A DNA stretch of 64,000 nucleotides from Thalassotalea_B piscium_A (GTDB lineage: Bacteria > Pseudomonadota > Gammaproteobacteria > Enterobacterales > Alteromonadaceae): the NCBI GenBank assembly GCA_049347715.1, contig CP186339.1, positions 744,001 to 808,000 of the forward strand, in the 5' to 3' direction. A program made the translations under genes and the position numbers. Under the pieces are notes generated by a model. The model had not been told where the DNA came from, did not search any database, and saw nothing but the letters and a program-made list of their open reading frames with translations. Numbering within the stretch: position 1 is the stretch's first letter; each line of letters begins with the position of its first letter. Shown here piece after piece: positions 43,246-51,765 of the stretch.

Positions 43246-44409
43246 TTAATATCTAACGGCTAAATCATTAACTTGGATATTATCAAGAACAGCATTATTT
43301 GTTGTTATTGCGGTAGCAGTGTTTCTTGTGATGCTAGTTACTTTAACGGTAAAGTTACTTACATTATATCCAGCGTAACTTTTACCTGAGTCTGACACAA
43401 AGTTACTTAAATGGAGTAGTGAAAATTCATCGCCTACTTGTACGCCATGGCGGCTACCTAGATTGATTTGTATTTGATTACCCGCGACCTTAATAATTTT
43501 TCCTCGTGTCGGTTGGCACATCATATTTTCATCAAGATCATTGATGATCTGAGTTAATATGTTGTCAATCATAGTGCCATAGGTATTTTGCCAGAAGCTG
43601 GTTGAATTAACATCGACGATTGTTCTTTTGTTATAATTCCATGGCGCAGAATTTCGATACTCTTTAGTAAATACTAATTCACCATTATCACCATTATAAA
43701 TATATATGGTGAGTTGGAAAAAACGATCATAAATACTATCTTGCCAAAATTGCCAGGTGTTATTGTTTTCATTAGCAAACGACAGATCTTCAATTTCAGC
43801 AAATAATACATACTGACTATCACTAGCATCAGATAAGCTAATTGATAATGATTTGATATTGTCTTCTTGCATGCTGTTTTTGTAACGTGAAAATGAAGAA
43901 TTATGTTTTAACGCTAATTTGGTCTCTAAATAGAGGCCTTCTTGAGTCATTTTATTGGCGAGCATTTTCATAACGCTGCTATCAATAGAATAAATACTAC
44001 CAACATTGGCTTGTTCACGTACTTTCAATTGTGCTTTTGTTAGTAGTATAGATTTTCTATAGTCGGCAGAAAAACATTGTTTTTCTTGAGGAAAAATATC
44101 GGCACGTATTCTGACCGTGACTAAGTTATCTTGGTAAATTTCGTCTACTAATTCGAATGAGTTTACCGTGCCAGACGCACGGATATTTATTTCATCTTGT
44201 GTTAATAAGCCATTAACTACTTGCTGAACACTTGATACTGAAGCACCAGCAATCAGTAATGCTTTTTTTAGCGCGTTTTCCATAGCCTTAGTACGGGCAA
44301 GGCTTTTCTCTCCATTGGTAATATAGGCATTACCTTGGGCTTCATACCACTGTGCAAAGCTAGTCGGCGTAAATAATATGCTCGTCACTAAAAGAACAAT
44401 AAATCGCAT
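43246..44409 (-). CDS. flgT: Flagellar H-ring protein FlgT
   Basis: A 387-residue protein from ATG 44409, where CAGGATT precedes the start; the frame is open 25 codons further upstream. A signal peptide (MRFIVLLVTSILFTPTSFA) directs it to the periplasm. The FlgT pattern is an N-terminal segment AQWYEAQGNAYITNGEKSLA with ARTKAMENALKKALLIAGAS, a middle TolB-like domain and a C-terminal SH3-like part (LGSRHGVQVGDEFSLLHL). In Vibrio FlgT forms the H-ring around the basal body with FlgO and FlgP and supports stator assembly. It diverges from flgP. Confidence 0.9.
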   Translation of the reverse strand: MRFIVLLVTSILFTPTSFAQWYEAQGNAYITNGEKSLARTKAMENALKKALLIAGASVSSVQQVVNGLLTQDEINIRASGTVNSFELVDEIYQDNLVTVRIRADIFPQEKQCFSADYRKSILLTKAQLKVREQANVGSIYSIDSSVMKMLANKMTQEGLYLETKLALKHNSSFSRYKNSMQEDNIKSLSISLSDASDSQYVLFAEIEDLSFANENNNTWQFWQDSIYDRFFQLTIYIYNGDNGELVFTKEYRNSAPWNYNKRTIVDVNSTSFWQNTYGTMIDNILTQIINDLDENMMCQPTRGKIIKVAGNQIQINLGSRHGVQVGDEFSLLHLSNFVSDSGKSYAGYNVSNFTVKVTSITRNTATAITTNNAVLDNIQVNDLAVRY

Positions 44410-44635
44410 AGTGAATCCTGTACGTTGGTTAAAGATATACCTATAGATGAAACACTTATCGCTCGAAGTAAGCAACGCATTCATTCAATGAGTATAATGA
44501 TTATTTTTCATGATAAATCAATATGCATTTATTGTGCCTTTTAACCGTCAAAATAAAGTAGGCATAAATAATGCTTTACCTTATTTGAATAAATGAATAA
44601 AACATGATTAATTTCAAATCAAGTAGGTATAGGTT

Positions 44636-45103
44636 ATGACAGGTCAATTAGCAAAGGTATTATTTGTTAGCATGAGTGTATGTTTTTTGGTTAGCTGTTC
44701 TGCGGTATATGATAAACATGTACAATGGACAACAGTAAAACCAGAAAGCTTTCCAGTGCTTAAAGCTGTGGGTCAAGCCCCCATTAGTTTACAAAAATCG
44801 AATAATGAGACGCAGAGAATGTTGTTGGCGATTAAAGCGTCAAAACTAGCTGCTTATGCTGAGTTAGCAGAGCAAGTTTTTGGTCAGCAAGTTAATGGCA
44901 AAAATAGTATGTCTAATTTAGTTATGGGAAACAGTGAATTAAAAACATCAATTAATGGAGTCATCAGAGGGGCTCGTGTTGTAAGAAGCTATCCAGTAGG
45001 TGATACCTATACCACAGAATTAGAACTAGACTTTAAACAAGTCTATGATATTTATTCAGGATCAGTACATAACCGTAAAATTAAAGATGTGAAATATTAT
45101 TAA
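44636..45103 (+). CDS. flgP: Flagellar outer-membrane lipoprotein FlgP
   Basis: A 155-residue lipoprotein of the LPP20/FlgP family. The signal peptide ends at the lipobox FLVSC, with Cys21 lipidated. The mature part has AVGQAPISLQKSNNETQRML, LAIKASKLAAYAELAEQVFG and the SVVRG-like strand GVIRGARVVRSYPVGD, all typical of FlgP. It belongs with FlgT to the H-ring or large basal disk of polar flagella. No flgO was found next to it. Confidence 0.9.
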   Translation: MTGQLAKVLFVSMSVCFLVSCSAVYDKHVQWTTVKPESFPVLKAVGQAPISLQKSNNETQRMLLAIKASKLAAYAELAEQVFGQQVNGKNSMSNLVMGNSELKTSINGVIRGARVVRSYPVGDTYTTELELDFKQVYDIYSGSVHNRKIKDVKYY

Positions 45104-45122
45104 AGTTAAAGAAAGTAAATGG

Positions 45123-45554
45123 CTAGGCTTTAACGTCTAAACTACTAAGTCCACCACTAGTTTTTCCTTTTTTATCATAGGTTAGAGATGACTTATTATG
45201 ATTTTGTAACAAGGTGGTTTTCATTCGTTCCACGGCTAATTGCGATTGTTGTATAATGAGACCATTAACTTGGTTCTGATCTTTACATTTTAATAGGCAA
45301 GCTTCAATTTGTGCTAATTTTTCATCAAAAGTTCCCTTTGCCTTTTCTTGGCGGAACTGGACACTTTGCTCTATCTGTTTATCTAAGTTGTGAATCTCTA
45401 GTAAAAGATCATTCTTTTGAATACTAATTAGTGTTAATTTTTCAGGATCAGTTTTAATCAGAATTTCTTTTTCTTGTTCAAGAATCAATAACAATTGTTG
45501 TAACTGCATTAATTGCTGATCTAACGCTTGTTGTCCATTAAATTCTATTGTCAC
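45123..45554 (-). CDS. flgN: Flagellar export chaperone FlgN
   Basis: A 143-residue cytoplasmic helical protein, FlgN family: QQALDQQLMQLQQLLLILEQ then KEILIKTDPEKLTLISIQKN, with the C-terminal helix LIIQQSQLAVERMKTTLLQN. It should bind the hook-filament junction proteins FlgK and FlgL, whose genes lie in this window. It starts at GTG 45554 with AGGA 6 bases upstream and is 22 bases downstream of flgM in the same unit. Confidence 0.88.
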   Translation of the reverse strand: MTIEFNGQQALDQQLMQLQQLLLILEQEKEILIKTDPEKLTLISIQKNDLLLEIHNLDKQIEQSVQFRQEKAKGTFDEKLAQIEACLLKCKDQNQVNGLIIQQSQLAVERMKTTLLQNHNKSSLTYDKKGKTSGGLSSLDVKA

Positions 45555-45576
45555 AGATAATCCTAGTTACCATAAG

Positions 45577-45891
45577 TTAAAGTAAATCAAATTCGAATTT
45601 CGCAATGCTTGCTGCGAGCTTTTCAGGATTTACTTTATATTCACCCGATTCAATTGCTTTTTTTAGCTGTGCCATTTTTTTAGCATCAACTACAGGGGCT
45701 TCTTGAGCCTTTTTTTGCAATTCAGTAAGTTGCTTAGCCTGAGGCGTAATAGATACAGAATCTTTATGCGCCACTTTCGTTTGTGCTGCAGACGTATTCG
45801 TTTGCGCAGCCTTTTCTTTAACTTGTGCTTGTAAATCAACATTCTGTTTGATTTGGCTGTTATTAGACAAGTTATTGATATTTATAGCCAT
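45577..45891 (-). CDS. flgM: Anti-sigma-28 factor FlgM
   Basis: A 104-residue protein with a disordered, Gln/Ala-rich N-terminal half and the conserved C-terminal sigma-binding part: KDSVSITPQAKQLTELQKKA then VDAKKMAQLKKAIESGEYKV and NPEKLAASIAKFEFDLL. It binds FliA (sigma-28) until the hook is complete and FlgM is exported. AGGAT lies 6 bases before the ATG. A sigma-28 promoter precedes it (listed separately), so it is likely in a feedback loop with its own target. Confidence 0.93.
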   Translation of the reverse strand: MAININNLSNNSQIKQNVDLQAQVKEKAAQTNTSAAQTKVAHKDSVSITPQAKQLTELQKKAQEAPVVDAKKMAQLKKAIESGEYKVNPEKLAASIAKFEFDLL

Positions 45892-45931
45892 AATTACATC
45901 CTATTGGCAAGTATTATAAGTTTCTATCATT

Positions 45932-45958
45932 TTATCGACAATATTAACAAAAACTTGA
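45932..45958 (-). promoter_or_regulatory. Sigma-28 promoter of flgM-flgN
   Basis: On the minus strand TCAAGTTT, an 11-base spacer and GTCGATAA match the FliA consensus TAAAGTTT-N11-GCCGATAA at 14 of 16 positions. It lies about 40-65 bases upstream of the flgM start. Confidence 0.88.
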
Positions 45959-45968
45959 ATATATATTC

Positions 45969-46649
45969 CTAATTAATTATCACTTTGTGATTTTTATCTA
46001 CCTTACCAACAACGGTTCGGCCTGAGCGATTATTCTTTATTCTTATTTGTTGCCCAATATTTGCGTCTTGTAGTGCCATTCCCTCTGTTTGTATCATAAA
46101 GGTGTTAGATTTAGCAATTATTTCAACATTATCGCCTTTACATATCACGCAAAAATTATTGGGAGTAATGGGCTTCCCTTTAGCTAATCTTCGTTTCGCT
46201 TTGGCGCCAAGTATTTCATCAATGTTACTTAGAGATTCGCCCCTAAGGTTGTAAATGTCTATATAAGTTAAGTCAATATTTGAAGAGTCAAGTAATGAAC
46301 CTTTACTAATGACTTGATTAGCGACGAGTACTTTAACTTGTGTTTCTACTCTTACAGGCAAAAAGAGGACCCAAGGATTTTTATCTTCACAAGATATTTT
46401 AACGTTTACGTTTCTACTCGAATTATTTTCAGGTATATTCAATTTTAATGGTGTTTGACAAGGTTTAATTGCTATACGAGGATCAATATTTGCGGGTGTA
46501 ACTTTGATTTTTCCGAGCTTGGGGACAATGGTGTTTTTTTCAACAAATGACTTTGCTAACATTTGTATCATCTCACCATCATAACTTTGTGCCGCTAATA
46601 TTGGCATATTCAAAATAGTTATTGCTATAAAAATCGTTACTTTATACAT
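45969..46649 (-). CDS. flgA: P-ring assembly chaperone FlgA
   Basis: A 226-residue periplasmic protein with a signal peptide (MYKVTIFIAITILNMPILAA). It has a SAF domain from about residue 105 (VLVANQVISKGSLLDSSNID) and the FlgA C-terminal segment AQKGD-like KGDNVEIIAKSNTFMIQTEG then MALQDANIGQQIRIKNNRSG and VVGKVDKNHKVIIN. It helps FlgI assemble the P-ring. It precedes flgM by 77 bases, which contain the flgM promoter, and diverges from cheV. Confidence 0.92.
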   Translation of the reverse strand: MYKVTIFIAITILNMPILAAQSYDGEMIQMLAKSFVEKNTIVPKLGKIKVTPANIDPRIAIKPCQTPLKLNIPENNSSRNVNVKISCEDKNPWVLFLPVRVETQVKVLVANQVISKGSLLDSSNIDLTYIDIYNLRGESLSNIDEILGAKAKRRLAKGKPITPNNFCVICKGDNVEIIAKSNTFMIQTEGMALQDANIGQQIRIKNNRSGRTVVGKVDKNHKVIIN

Positions 46650-46823
46650 GTTTTTTTGTCATCTAAGGCTAGGGAAAATTAAATACTCGTCTATGCTTAA
46701 TAAATAGAAGCATGTATTGATGATTAAGTGTCAATTTAAAGTCACTTATTTTGTTCATAGTATTATACAATCAAGAATTGTGCCTGTTATTGATACAGGG
46801 GCTATTTTTTAATAGAGGTTTAC

Positions 46824-47759
46824 ATGGCAGGTATTTTAGATTCAGTTAACCAACGAACACAATTGGTTGGACAGAATAGATTAGAATTATTGTTATTTAA
46901 ATTGGTGGGTAGACAACGTTTTGGCATTAACGTGTTTAAAGTGAGGGAGGTTATGCCTTGTCCTCGTCTCACTAATTTACCTAAGCAAGACTCTTTTATA
47001 AAAGGAGTAGCTCATATTCGAGGGCAAACCATTTCTGTAATTGATCTAAGTAAAGCAACGGGTGGACCTGAAATCACAGATTTAACTAATGCTTTTGTTA
47101 TCATTTCTGAGTATAACCGTAGTGTTCAGGGTTTTTTAGTTTCTGGCGTTGAAAGAATTGTGACTCTTAGTTGGCAAGATATAATGCCTCCTCCTGAAGG
47201 TGCTGGTAAAGCGAGTTATTTAACTGCGGTTACTGAAATTGACAATGAAATGGTGTCAATATTAGATGTTGAAAAGATACTTAATGAAATTAGTCCGGTA
47301 TCTACTGAGCTTAGCGAAGATGTGGTTGATTCTAGCGTTGGTGTCAGTATGGGAGATCGCGTTATTATGATCGCAGATGACTCAACTGTTGCCCGCAATC
47401 AAGTAAAAAGGGCATTAGAGCCATTAGGTTTGACAATGATGTTGGCTAAAAATGGTCAAGATGCGTTGGATCAACTTAACAAAGTTGATGAAACCTGTAC
47501 TCACTCAATTTGTGAGAAAGTTGCATTATTAATTTCTGATATTGAAATGCCAGAAATGGATGGCTATACCTTGACCGCTGAAATTAAAAGTAATGACAGA
47601 TTAAAAAAAATGCCTGTTATTTTGCATACATCCCTCAGTGGCGTGTTTAATAATGCAATGGTTGAGAAAGTAGGAGCTGAAGATTTTATTCCAAAATTTC
47701 ATCCAGACGAATTAGCTACAGCAGTAAAAAAATGGCTCAAAGCTGGCGAGATCTCTTAA
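46824..47759 (+). CDS. cheV: Chemotaxis coupling protein CheV
   Basis: A 311-residue cytoplasmic protein. The N-terminal CheW-like domain (about 18-165) has LFKLVGRQRFGINVFKVREV and FIKGVAHIRGQTISVIDL. The C-terminal receiver (about 178-310) has MIADDSTVARNQVKRALE, the phospho-acceptor Asp239 in LISDIEMPEMDGYTL and the conserved Lys in FIPKFHPDE. It couples receptors to CheA and can be phosphorylated. AGAGGT precedes the ATG. It sits ahead of cheR and the flgB operon, as in Vibrio. Confidence 0.96.
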   Translation: MAGILDSVNQRTQLVGQNRLELLLFKLVGRQRFGINVFKVREVMPCPRLTNLPKQDSFIKGVAHIRGQTISVIDLSKATGGPEITDLTNAFVIISEYNRSVQGFLVSGVERIVTLSWQDIMPPPEGAGKASYLTAVTEIDNEMVSILDVEKILNEISPVSTELSEDVVDSSVGVSMGDRVIMIADDSTVARNQVKRALEPLGLTMMLAKNGQDALDQLNKVDETCTHSICEKVALLISDIEMPEMDGYTLTAEIKSNDRLKKMPVILHTSLSGVFNNAMVEKVGAEDFIPKFHPDELATAVKKWLKAGEIS

Positions 47760-47792
47760 GTTAGCTAATAGGTAAATAAGGTAGAATATATA

Positions 47793-48626
47793 GTGTCAGC
47801 CAGAGAACTTGATGATAAAAGTTATCATCAGTTTCGAGAGTTTCTTGAACAACAGTGTGGTATTGTGCTTGGGAACAATAAACAGTACTTAGTGAAGAGC
47901 CGTTTAGCACCGCTAATGGCTAAATACAATGTTGATTCATTAAGTAAACTTGTCAGATTAACCTTCAGTCCGACTGAGCGGCAACTGCGTGCCGCTGTTA
48001 TTGATGCAATGACAACTAATGAAACCTTATGGTTTCGTGATGATTATCCCTTTGTTTTATTAAAAAACAGATTGTTACCTGAATTTGCAAAACAAAAAAC
48101 GCCTTTTAAAATATGGTCTGCGGCAAGTTCGTCAGGGCAAGAGCCTTATTCTATTGCTATGACAGTACTTGAATTCATTCAAAAGAATCCAGGCGTTTTT
48201 CCTGGAGGCGTCCAAATTACTGGCACAGATATTTCTAATACTATGCTAGATCATTGTAAATATGGCCATTATGATTCTTTGGCTTTATCGCGAGGTTTGT
48301 CAGCAGAGAGAAAACGACAATTTTTTGAAAATGCTGACAATGGCATGATGAAAGTAAAAGATCATGTCAAAAAAATGGTAAACTTTAGGCAGCTAAATTT
48401 ACTTAATAGTTACAGTTTAATGGGGCGATTTGACATTGTTTTTTGCCGCAATGTCTTGATCTATTTTTCCCCTGAAGTTAAAGATAAAATATTGTCTCAA
48501 ATCCATGGTGTACTTAATAAAAACGGTTTTTTATTTCTAGGTGCATCGGAGTCTTTATCCAGTCAAAATCAAAACTTTGATATGGTTCGGTGTAATCCAG
48601 GTATCATCTACCAAAAAAAATCTTAA
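47793..48626 (+). CDS. cheR: Chemoreceptor methyltransferase CheR
   Basis: A 277-residue enzyme that methylates chemoreceptor glutamates with S-adenosylmethionine. It has an N-terminal all-helical domain (FREFLEQQCGIVLGNNKQYL), then the SAM-binding core: TTNETLWFRDDYPF, IWSAASSSGQEPYSIAM, ITGTDISNTMLDHCKYGHY and FDIVFCRNVLIYFSPEVK. It starts at GTG 47793 with a weak AAGG site, 34 bases after cheV. Confidence 0.96.
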   Translation: MSARELDDKSYHQFREFLEQQCGIVLGNNKQYLVKSRLAPLMAKYNVDSLSKLVRLTFSPTERQLRAAVIDAMTTNETLWFRDDYPFVLLKNRLLPEFAKQKTPFKIWSAASSSGQEPYSIAMTVLEFIQKNPGVFPGGVQITGTDISNTMLDHCKYGHYDSLALSRGLSAERKRQFFENADNGMMKVKDHVKKMVNFRQLNLLNSYSLMGRFDIVFCRNVLIYFSPEVKDKILSQIHGVLNKNGFLFLGASESLSSQNQNFDMVRCNPGIIYQKKS

Positions 48627-48645
48627 TACTAAACTGAAAAAGTAT

Positions 48646-48661
48646 TGGCATAATTATTGAA
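48646..48661 (+). promoter_or_regulatory. Possible sigma-54 promoter of flgB
   Basis: TGGCATA, 4 bases and TTGAA resemble the consensus TGGCACG-N4-TTGCW, except that the -12 GC reads GA. Position 33-48 bases before the flgB start fits a sigma-54 flagellar class of promoter. The -12 mismatch lowers confidence. Confidence 0.45.
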
Positions 48662-48693
48662 TGATCTCCTTTATTGATATGGAGGTGATTTTT

Positions 48694-49092
48694 ATGGCGA
48701 TAAGTTTTGACAAAGCGTTTGGTATTCATCCTGATAGTTTAAAGTTACGGGCAAAAAATGCAGAAGTGATAGCAAGTAATATCGCTAATGCAGATACACC
48801 TGGTTACAAAGCTAAAGGCATGGATTTTAAAACGGCACTTGCCCAAGCGGCAAGTAAACACCAAAGCGGCATGTCTCGTACCCATGAAAAACACTTCGAT
48901 GTTCGTACTGAAATGAATAATAGTGTTGATTATCGTGTGCCAAATCAACCAGATACCGGTGACGGTAATACTGTCGATGTACAAGTGGAACGAAACTTGT
49001 ATCTAGAAAACTCAATGCACTATCAAGCAAGTCTTCAATTTCTTAATGGAAAAATTAAGGGTTTAAGAAAAGCAATTACTGGAGGGCAATAA
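48694..49092 (+). CDS. flgB: Flagellar rod protein FlgB
   Basis: A 132-residue proximal rod protein from ATG 48694, where GGAGGT is 7-8 bases upstream; the frame is open from 48661. It has the N-terminal rod signature NAEVIASNIANADTPGYKAK and the C-terminal NLYLENSMHYQASLQFLN helix. Export is by the flagellar type III system, with no signal peptide. First gene of the flgBCDE unit, 67 bases after cheR. Confidence 0.95.
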   Translation: MAISFDKAFGIHPDSLKLRAKNAEVIASNIANADTPGYKAKGMDFKTALAQAASKHQSGMSRTHEKHFDVRTEMNNSVDYRVPNQPDTGDGNTVDVQVERNLYLENSMHYQASLQFLNGKIKGLRKAITGGQ

Positions 49093-49094
49093 AA

Positions 49095-49517
49095 ATGAGC
49101 CTTTTTAACGTTTTCGATATAACAGGCAGCGGCATGAGCGCACAGTCTGTTCGATTAAATACTACAGCAAGTAATATTGCTAATGCTGACAGTGTCAGTA
49201 GTAGTATTGACCAAACTTACCGAGCTCGTCATCCGGTGTTTGCCGCTCAAATGCAAAAAGCTGCCGCTACTGGTCAAGATGAGTCAGTGAGTGTGCAAGT
49301 ATTAGGTATTGTTGAAAGTGATAAACCGTTGAATGTTGAATATTCTCCAGAACATCCAATGGCAGACAAAGACGGCTATATCTATAAACCGAATGTAAAT
49401 GTTATTGAAGAAATGACCAATATGATTTCAGCATCAAGGTCTTATCAAACCAATATTCAGTTAGCAGAATCTGCGAAGAACATGCTAAATAAAACGTTAA
49501 CATTAGGTCAGAGCTAA
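49095..49517 (+). CDS. flgC: Flagellar rod protein FlgC
   Basis: A 140-residue rod protein. The start FNVFDITGSGMSAQSVRLN is followed by the shared ASNIANADS motif, and the C-terminal helix EEMTNMISASRSYQTNIQLA ends the rod core. GGAGGG, inside the end of flgB, precedes the ATG, and the two genes are separated by only 2 bases. Confidence 0.95.
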   Translation: MSLFNVFDITGSGMSAQSVRLNTTASNIANADSVSSSIDQTYRARHPVFAAQMQKAAATGQDESVSVQVLGIVESDKPLNVEYSPEHPMADKDGYIYKPNVNVIEEMTNMISASRSYQTNIQLAESAKNMLNKTLTLGQS

Positions 49518-49536
49518 TCGCTGAGTAGGAGTTATT

Positions 49537-50223
49537 ATGACATCAGTATCAGGTAGTACCCCCCTAGACGGTTTGCGCTGGCAAGAAGAGCCAGTCAAAG
49601 AAGCCGAACAGAATCGGGGAATGCTAACGCAAGAAGATTTCTTTGCGTTAATGACAAAAGAATTGGCTCACCAAGATCCAACAAAGCCAGTAGATAATAA
49701 TGAAATGATCTCTCAAATGACGGCATTTTCTACTACAGATGGCGTACAAACATTAAATGATCAGTTTACTTCGTTTGCCACATCAATGACGTCGAGCCAA
49801 GCATTACAAGCATCATCACTTGTTGGGCGTAGTGTCTTAGTTGATGACAATGTCTTTGGTATGAGTGAAGGCGATCAAGTTAAAGGTAAATTGGTCACTG
49901 ATGAGCCGGCAAGTAACGTTAACATTTATGTTGAAAATACTGCCGGTGAAATAATCCAAACAGTACCGGTAGGTAGTGTACCTGCAGGTGAGTCAACATT
50001 CACTTGGGATGGTATGGCTTCCGATGGTGAACCCGCAGCGTCAGGTGCATATCGATTTAGAATTGGTGGTTTAGTTGACGGACAAGCGTCAGAGCTTACT
50101 GCTATGACTTACCGTAAAGTTGATAGTGTCACCTTAGCCGGAGCGGGTGGAAAAATATTATTAAATCTTAATGGCGGCACATCAATGGCATTAGCCGATG
50201 TGGTTGAAGTTTCGGAAGGTTAA
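49537..50223 (+). CDS. flgD: Hook-capping scaffold FlgD
   Basis: A 228-residue scaffold for hook assembly. It has the N-terminal FlgD segment MLTQEDFFALMTKELAHQDP, NNEMISQMTAFSTTDGVQTL, then a middle Tudor-like and FnIII-like region with VGRSVLVDDNVF and SGAYRFRIGGLVDGQ. TAGGAG precedes the ATG. It lies between flgC and flgE, as usual. Confidence 0.95.
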   Translation: MTSVSGSTPLDGLRWQEEPVKEAEQNRGMLTQEDFFALMTKELAHQDPTKPVDNNEMISQMTAFSTTDGVQTLNDQFTSFATSMTSSQALQASSLVGRSVLVDDNVFGMSEGDQVKGKLVTDEPASNVNIYVENTAGEIIQTVPVGSVPAGESTFTWDGMASDGEPAASGAYRFRIGGLVDGQASELTAMTYRKVDSVTLAGAGGKILLNLNGGTSMALADVVEVSEG

Positions 50224-50265
50224 TCCTTGCCGTGGTTAAAGAATAGAATTTAAAGAGGTGTAATT

Positions 50266-51642
50266 ATGTCATTTAATATAGCATTAAGCGGATTAAACGC
50301 AGCGCAGAAAGATCTAGATGTTTCATCAAATAACATTGCGAACGTAAATACCGTTGGTTTTAAAGAGTCGCGTGCTGAATTTGTTGATGTTTATGCATCT
50401 TCACTTTTATCTGCAGGTAAAACTAAAGTAGGTGATGGTGTTTTGACGGCAGATGTTGCCCAACAATTTTCACAGGGGAGTATCCAGTTTACACAAAACT
50501 CTCTTGATTTGGCTATCACAGGAAATGGTTTTTTTGCCGTAGTACCTGAAATAGATAGTTTAGAAACCTCATATACACGTGCTGGACAGTTTAAGTTAAA
50601 CGACAGTAACTTTGTTGTTAACTCTAATGGTGAACATTTACTCGGTTTCCCTGTTAATGCTGATGGTACTTCTGCATCTGTTAGCTTAAGTACAACGGAA
50701 CCGATTAGAATTCCAACCGCTTCTGGTGCACCTCAAGCAACAACCGAAGTTGATATTAGAATGAACTTGCCTGCAGGTGATTCTTATATTTCAAGCGCAC
50801 CAACTAATTTTGATCCAGATGATCCGCTAACTTTTAACTATTCCACTTCAGTGAATATTTATGATTCACTCGGTGATAGTCATATTATGACTTATTACTT
50901 TATTAAAGACGATCCAACAACTAACCCGAATGAATGGTTTGTTTTTGCCGGCGTAGATGGTACTCCCGTTGACCTAGTAGATAATACGAATACTCCAACA
51001 GGTATTCTTGGTGGAGACACTTCTGGACCATTATCACCTACAGGTGTTAATGGAGGTAAATTAGTTTTTGATAGTTCGGGAGATTTTCAATCTCAAATAC
51101 CTACTTTAGCTAATGGCGGTTTTAAGACTACAGCTTTAGGATCAACCATTTTAGCTAATGGTGCTGATGATACTCAAACGATTAAAATTGATTTTAATTT
51201 GGACCCATTACAGCCAAATGCGAATGAACCAACACAATTTGCGTCAAATTTTGAAGTTACAGCGCTAGAGCAAGATGGTTTAGCTGTGGGACGATTAACG
51301 GGAATTGATATTGGCATTGATGGCTTATTACGTGCTACTTATAGTAATGGTACTTCAGCACCGTTATCGCGAATCGCGCTGGTCAACTTTGCTAATGAGC
51401 AAGGCTTAACTCAAATAGGAAACACTTCCTGGAAGTCTAGTATTAGTTCGGGTGAAGCTTTAGCTGGTGAAGCAGGAGCGGGGACTTTTGGTTCGATTAA
51501 CTCGTCTGCACTGGAGCAATCAAATGTAAACTTAACGACTGAATTAATTGATCTTATTTCAGCGCAGCGTAATTTCCAAGCCAACTCACGAGCGCTAGAA
51601 GTGAATAATACGCTTAACCAAACGATTTTACAGATACGTTAA
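50266..51642 (+). CDS. flgE: Flagellar hook protein FlgE
   Basis: A 458-residue hook protein (E. coli FlgE has 402). The N-terminal segment IALSGLNAAQKDLDVSSNNI with ANVNTVGFKESRAEFVDVYA, the D1 strand LAITGNGFFAVVP and the C-terminal NLTTELIDLISAQRNFQANS with LEVNNTLNQTILQIR are all present. The extra length is in the central surface-exposed part. AGAGGTG lies 6 bases before the ATG. A terminator follows the stop. Confidence 0.96.
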   Translation: MSFNIALSGLNAAQKDLDVSSNNIANVNTVGFKESRAEFVDVYASSLLSAGKTKVGDGVLTADVAQQFSQGSIQFTQNSLDLAITGNGFFAVVPEIDSLETSYTRAGQFKLNDSNFVVNSNGEHLLGFPVNADGTSASVSLSTTEPIRIPTASGAPQATTEVDIRMNLPAGDSYISSAPTNFDPDDPLTFNYSTSVNIYDSLGDSHIMTYYFIKDDPTTNPNEWFVFAGVDGTPVDLVDNTNTPTGILGGDTSGPLSPTGVNGGKLVFDSSGDFQSQIPTLANGGFKTTALGSTILANGADDTQTIKIDFNLDPLQPNANEPTQFASNFEVTALEQDGLAVGRLTGIDIGIDGLLRATYSNGTSAPLSRIALVNFANEQGLTQIGNTSWKSSISSGEALAGEAGAGTFGSINSSALEQSNVNLTTELIDLISAQRNFQANSRALEVNNTLNQTILQIR

Positions 51643-51659
51643 TTAGTTAAAGCCTCCTT

Positions 51660-51688
51660 TAAAAGCCTCATTCTAATGGGGCTTTTTT
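51660..51688 (+). terminator. Terminator between flgE and flgF
   Basis: AAAGCCTCATT and AATGGGGCTTT pair with one G-U around CT, followed by a T-run. Confidence 0.85.
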
Positions 51689-51711
51689 GTACCTATTAAT
51701 TTATATTTTGT

Positions 51712-51727
51712 TGGCATCTATATTGCA
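51712..51727 (+). promoter_or_regulatory. Sigma-54 promoter of the flgF operon
   Basis: TGGCATC, 4 bases (TATA) and TTGCA give the required GG and GC at -24/-12 of the sigma-54 consensus. It lies between the flgE terminator and the flgF start, 39 bases before the ATG. A sigma-54 promoter before flgF is also known for Vibrio polar flagella. Confidence 0.8.
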
Positions 51728-51765
51728 TTTACTAACATATTACTTACTAATTGTTAGGATTCATT

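Noticed and set aside
46740..46780. A possible sigma-54 or sigma-28 site in the flgA-cheV gap (GGCACAATTCTTGAT on the minus strand; TAAAGTCA on the plus strand)
   Set aside because: The -12 element reads GA and the position is about 120 bases from flgA; the plus-strand match lacks GCCGATAA.
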